Source: an uncultured Candidatus Nitrosopelagicus sp.
GTDB lineage: Archaea; Thermoproteota; Nitrososphaeria; Nitrososphaerales; Nitrosopumilaceae
Length of the DNA: 7,047 nucleotides
Assembly: GCA_937896695.1 (NCBI GenBank)
Contig: CALBOT010000118.1
Location: 1-7,047 of the forward strand
Direction of reading: 5' to 3'
Shown: positions 5,891 to 7,047 of the stretch, piece after piece
Layout of the letters: each line of letters begins with the position of its first letter
Numbering within the stretch: the first letter of the stretch is position 1
Position numbers and translations under genes: made by a program
Notes under the pieces: model-generated
What the model was told of the DNA's origin: nothing
Seen by the model: only the letters and a program-made list of their open reading frames with translations
Database searches by the model: none

Positions 5891-5900
5891 CTTAGATACG

Positions 5901-5908
5901 TATTTATG
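5901..5908 (+). promoter_or_regulatory. TATA-like promoter element for rpl32e-rpl19e
   Basis: TATTTATG ends 22 nt before the rpl32e ATG at 5931, the spacing expected for a leaderless transcript. It is one of the better TATA matches in the window. Confidence 0.5.
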
Positions 5909-5930
5909 TTAAATTTCAAGGTTTAACTCT

Positions 5931-6329
5931 ATGCCAATCAATAAAGAAAAACTCCAAGCAAGGGAAGAAGCTAGAGTAAGTAGACCAGAATTCATTCGTC
6001 CAGAGAGCTGGAGATATGTTAGATTGGAAAGTGGTTGGAGAAAACCAAAAGGAATGGATAATCACCAAAGAAAACAAAAAAGCCGTGGTCGTCCAGGATT
6101 AGTTAAAGTTGGATACGGTACACCAAAAATCGCATACGGATTACATCCATCAGGTTATACAGATAATTTAGTACATAATGCAAAAGATTTAGAAAATCTC
6201 AATCCAAAAGAAGATGGAATTAGATTTGGTCATAGTGTAGGAGCAAAGAAGAGAAGAGAAATTATGAAAATTGCATTAGAAAGAAAATTTAAAGTGTTTA
6301 ACGCAAGAGTGAGTCAAAATGCCAGTTAA
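5931..6329 (+). CDS. rpl32e: Large ribosomal subunit protein L32e (eL32)
   Basis: A 50S subunit protein shared by archaea and eukaryotes and absent from bacteria. The 132 residues match the archaeal length. Conserved features are the Trp/Arg segment RPESWRYVRLESGWRKPKG (23-41), the basic stretch around QRKQKSRGRPG (46-56), the family hallmark GLHPSGY (70-76) followed by NLVHNAKDLE (79-88), and a C-terminal helix with SVGAKKRREIMKIA (102-115) ending in KVFNARV. High Lys/Arg content fits rRNA binding. The ATG at 5931 lies at leaderless distance from a TATA-like element. The end of the gene overlaps rpl19e by 11 bp, so the two are almost certainly one transcript. In many archaea this pair sits inside the spc ribosomal operon between L6 and L18; here it stands alone. 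Confidence 0.96.
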   Translation: MPINKEKLQAREEARVSRPEFIRPESWRYVRLESGWRKPKGMDNHQRKQKSRGRPGLVKVGYGTPKIAYGLHPSGYTDNLVHNAKDLENLNPKEDGIRFGHSVGAKKRREIMKIALERKFKVFNARVSQNAS

Positions 6330-6774
6330 TCTTAAAGCAAAAAAGAGACTCGTCTCAAGAATTGTAGGCGTTGGAGTAAATCGTGTTAGATTAGATAATG
6401 ATCACTTGGATGATGTTGCAGATGCAATTACAAGAGACGATATTAGAAGTTTAATCACTGCAAATACAATTACAATCAAATCTTTTACAGGCACATCTCA
6501 TGGAAGAGCACAAGCAAAAAGAATTCAGAAAGGAAAAAGAGGTACCAAACAAGGTTCTAAGAAAGGAAGAAAAGGTGCACGAGTTGGTAAAAAAACAGTA
6601 TATGTTAACAAAGTTCGTTCTTTGAGATATCTTCTCAAAGTATCAAAAGATAGAAAAGAGATTACAAACGAATCATTCAAATCAATTTATAAAAAAATTG
6701 GTGGTAACACAATAAGAAATAAAGCACATTTGAGAACTGTCATTGCAGAAGCGATTACTGCACAAAAATCTTAG
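6319..6774 (+). CDS. rpl19e: Large ribosomal subunit protein L19e (eL19)
   Basis: A 50S subunit protein of archaea and eukaryotes, 151 residues, the usual archaeal length. The N-terminal helical domain (1-55) has KAKKRLVSRIVGVGVNRVRL (6-25) and the conserved AITRDDIRSLITANTI (36-51). A very basic linker (about 62-95), rich in Lys, Arg and Gly, is the rRNA-threading part. The C-terminal domain (96-151) contains VRSLRYLL (99-106) and KSIYKKIGGNTIRNKAHL (121-138). The ATG at 6319 lies within the end of rpl32e; no strong Shine-Dalgarno precedes it (GTGAGT is the best candidate), so translational coupling is likely. Its TAG overlaps the TAA of the opposing alkyltransferase gene by three bases, within a four-base shared segment TTAG. 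Confidence 0.96.
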   Translation: MPVNLKAKKRLVSRIVGVGVNRVRLDNDHLDDVADAITRDDIRSLITANTITIKSFTGTSHGRAQAKRIQKGKRGTKQGSKKGRKGARVGKKTVYVNKVRSLRYLLKVSKDRKEITNESFKSIYKKIGGNTIRNKAHLRTVIAEAITAQKS

Positions 6775-7047
6775 AAACGAAATAAATTTTTTTCAAAATT
6801 AGATATTTTGTTATTGTTAATTTTTAATCCTTCTTTTGATAACATGTGTTTTTTTCTTTCAGAACCATACGCATACCCGCCTACAGTTCCGTCAGATTTT
6901 ACAACACGATGACATGGGACGATAACAGGAAATGGATTTTTTTTCATTATTTGTCCTACAACTCTTTGTCCATTTTTTAGATTGATTGCTTTTGCAAGTT
7001 CACCATACGTAGTTACATGACCCGGAGGAACCTCCAACAATTTGCGG
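6771..7047 (-). CDS. Methylated-DNA--protein-cysteine methyltransferase (O6-alkylguanine repair), 5' end beyond the window
   Basis: This suicide repair protein moves the alkyl group from O6-alkylguanine in DNA to its own cysteine. The visible 92 codons are the DNA-binding/active-site domain. RKLLEVPPGHVTTYGELAKAI is the start of the conserved domain and continues straight through the right edge, so the in-frame TTG codons at 7037 and 7040 are ordinary Leu codons, not starts. RVVGQIMKKNPFP carries the Arg finger region, and VPCHRVV holds the acceptor Cys (codon 6914-6912) with its His partner. GGYAYG and MLSKEG, with the Glu of the catalytic relay, follow. Having Cys in PCHRV argues against an alkyltransferase-like (ATL) protein, where it is replaced. 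The C-terminal tail after EGLK is Asn/Lys-rich and not conserved. Whether a full Ada/Ogt-like N-terminal domain lies upstream cannot be seen, so I give no gene symbol. Confidence 0.92.
   Translation of the reverse strand, partial: RKLLEVPPGHVTTYGELAKAINLKNGQRVVGQIMKKNPFPVIVPCHRVVKSDGTVGGYAYGSERKKHMLSKEGLKINNNKISNFEKNLFRF
6787..6831 (+). terminator. T-rich termination region for rpl32e-rpl19e, inside the opposing gene
   Basis: From 13 bases after the L19e stop there are a run of seven T (6787-6793), a small inverted repeat CAAAAT/ATTTTG (6794-6799 and 6805-6810), and further T-rich sequence to 6830. This fits archaeal oligo-T termination. It lies in the 3' end of the convergent alkyltransferase gene, so composition alone could explain it. 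Confidence 0.4.

Noticed and set aside
7038..7040. TTG at 7040 as the start of a short alkyltransferase
   Set aside because: The conserved motif RKLLEVPPG continues through it to the window edge, so the gene is cut by the edge rather than starting there.

Overview
The window looks like a chromosomal segment of an ammonia-oxidising archaeon (Nitrososphaerota/Thaumarchaeota), most like the marine Nitrosopumilus group. Archaeal/eukaryotic-type genes (L32e, L19e, prefoldin alpha, a docking-type FtsY) sit beside a bacterial-type ATP-dependent PEP carboxykinase. The DNA is strongly AT-rich, and most start codons have a TATA-like element about 18-25 nt upstream, the spacing expected for leaderless archaeal mRNAs. 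The genus is an inference from gene content and composition. No phage, IS element, CRISPR array, tRNA or rRNA was seen.

Layout, left to right. (1) 1-1416, minus strand: a two-gene unit, pfdA then ftsY, with one base between stop and start. FtsY runs off the left edge and carries an unusual proline/glutamine/glutamate repeat tail encoded by a perfect 12-bp tandem repeat. (2) 1484-2104, minus: an Mn-type superoxide dismutase followed by a T-rich terminator. (3) 2177-4213, plus: a large secreted, C-terminally anchored subtilisin-like (S8) protease with a PA insert, divergent from sod across 72 bp. (4) 4207-5799, minus: ATP-dependent PEP carboxykinase, whose stop overlaps that of the protease. 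(5) About 130 bp of divergent control region holding two TATA-like elements around a perfect 8-bp inverted repeat. (6) 5931-6774, plus: L32e and L19e, overlapping by 11 bp. (7) 6771-7047, minus: the C-terminal part of an O6-alkylguanine-DNA alkyltransferase, whose stop overlaps the L19e stop and which runs off the right edge.

Most of this is housekeeping: protein targeting and folding (FtsY, prefoldin), translation (L32e, L19e), oxygen-radical defence (SOD), extracytoplasmic proteolysis, gluconeogenesis (PckA) and DNA alkylation repair. No stretch over 300 bases lacks a gene; the largest gap is the pckA-rpl32e control region. I see no evidence for a new multi-gene system. The points most worth a second look are the symmetric operator-like site between pckA and rpl32e, the repeat tail on FtsY, and the PEFG-CTERM-like C-terminus of the protease.
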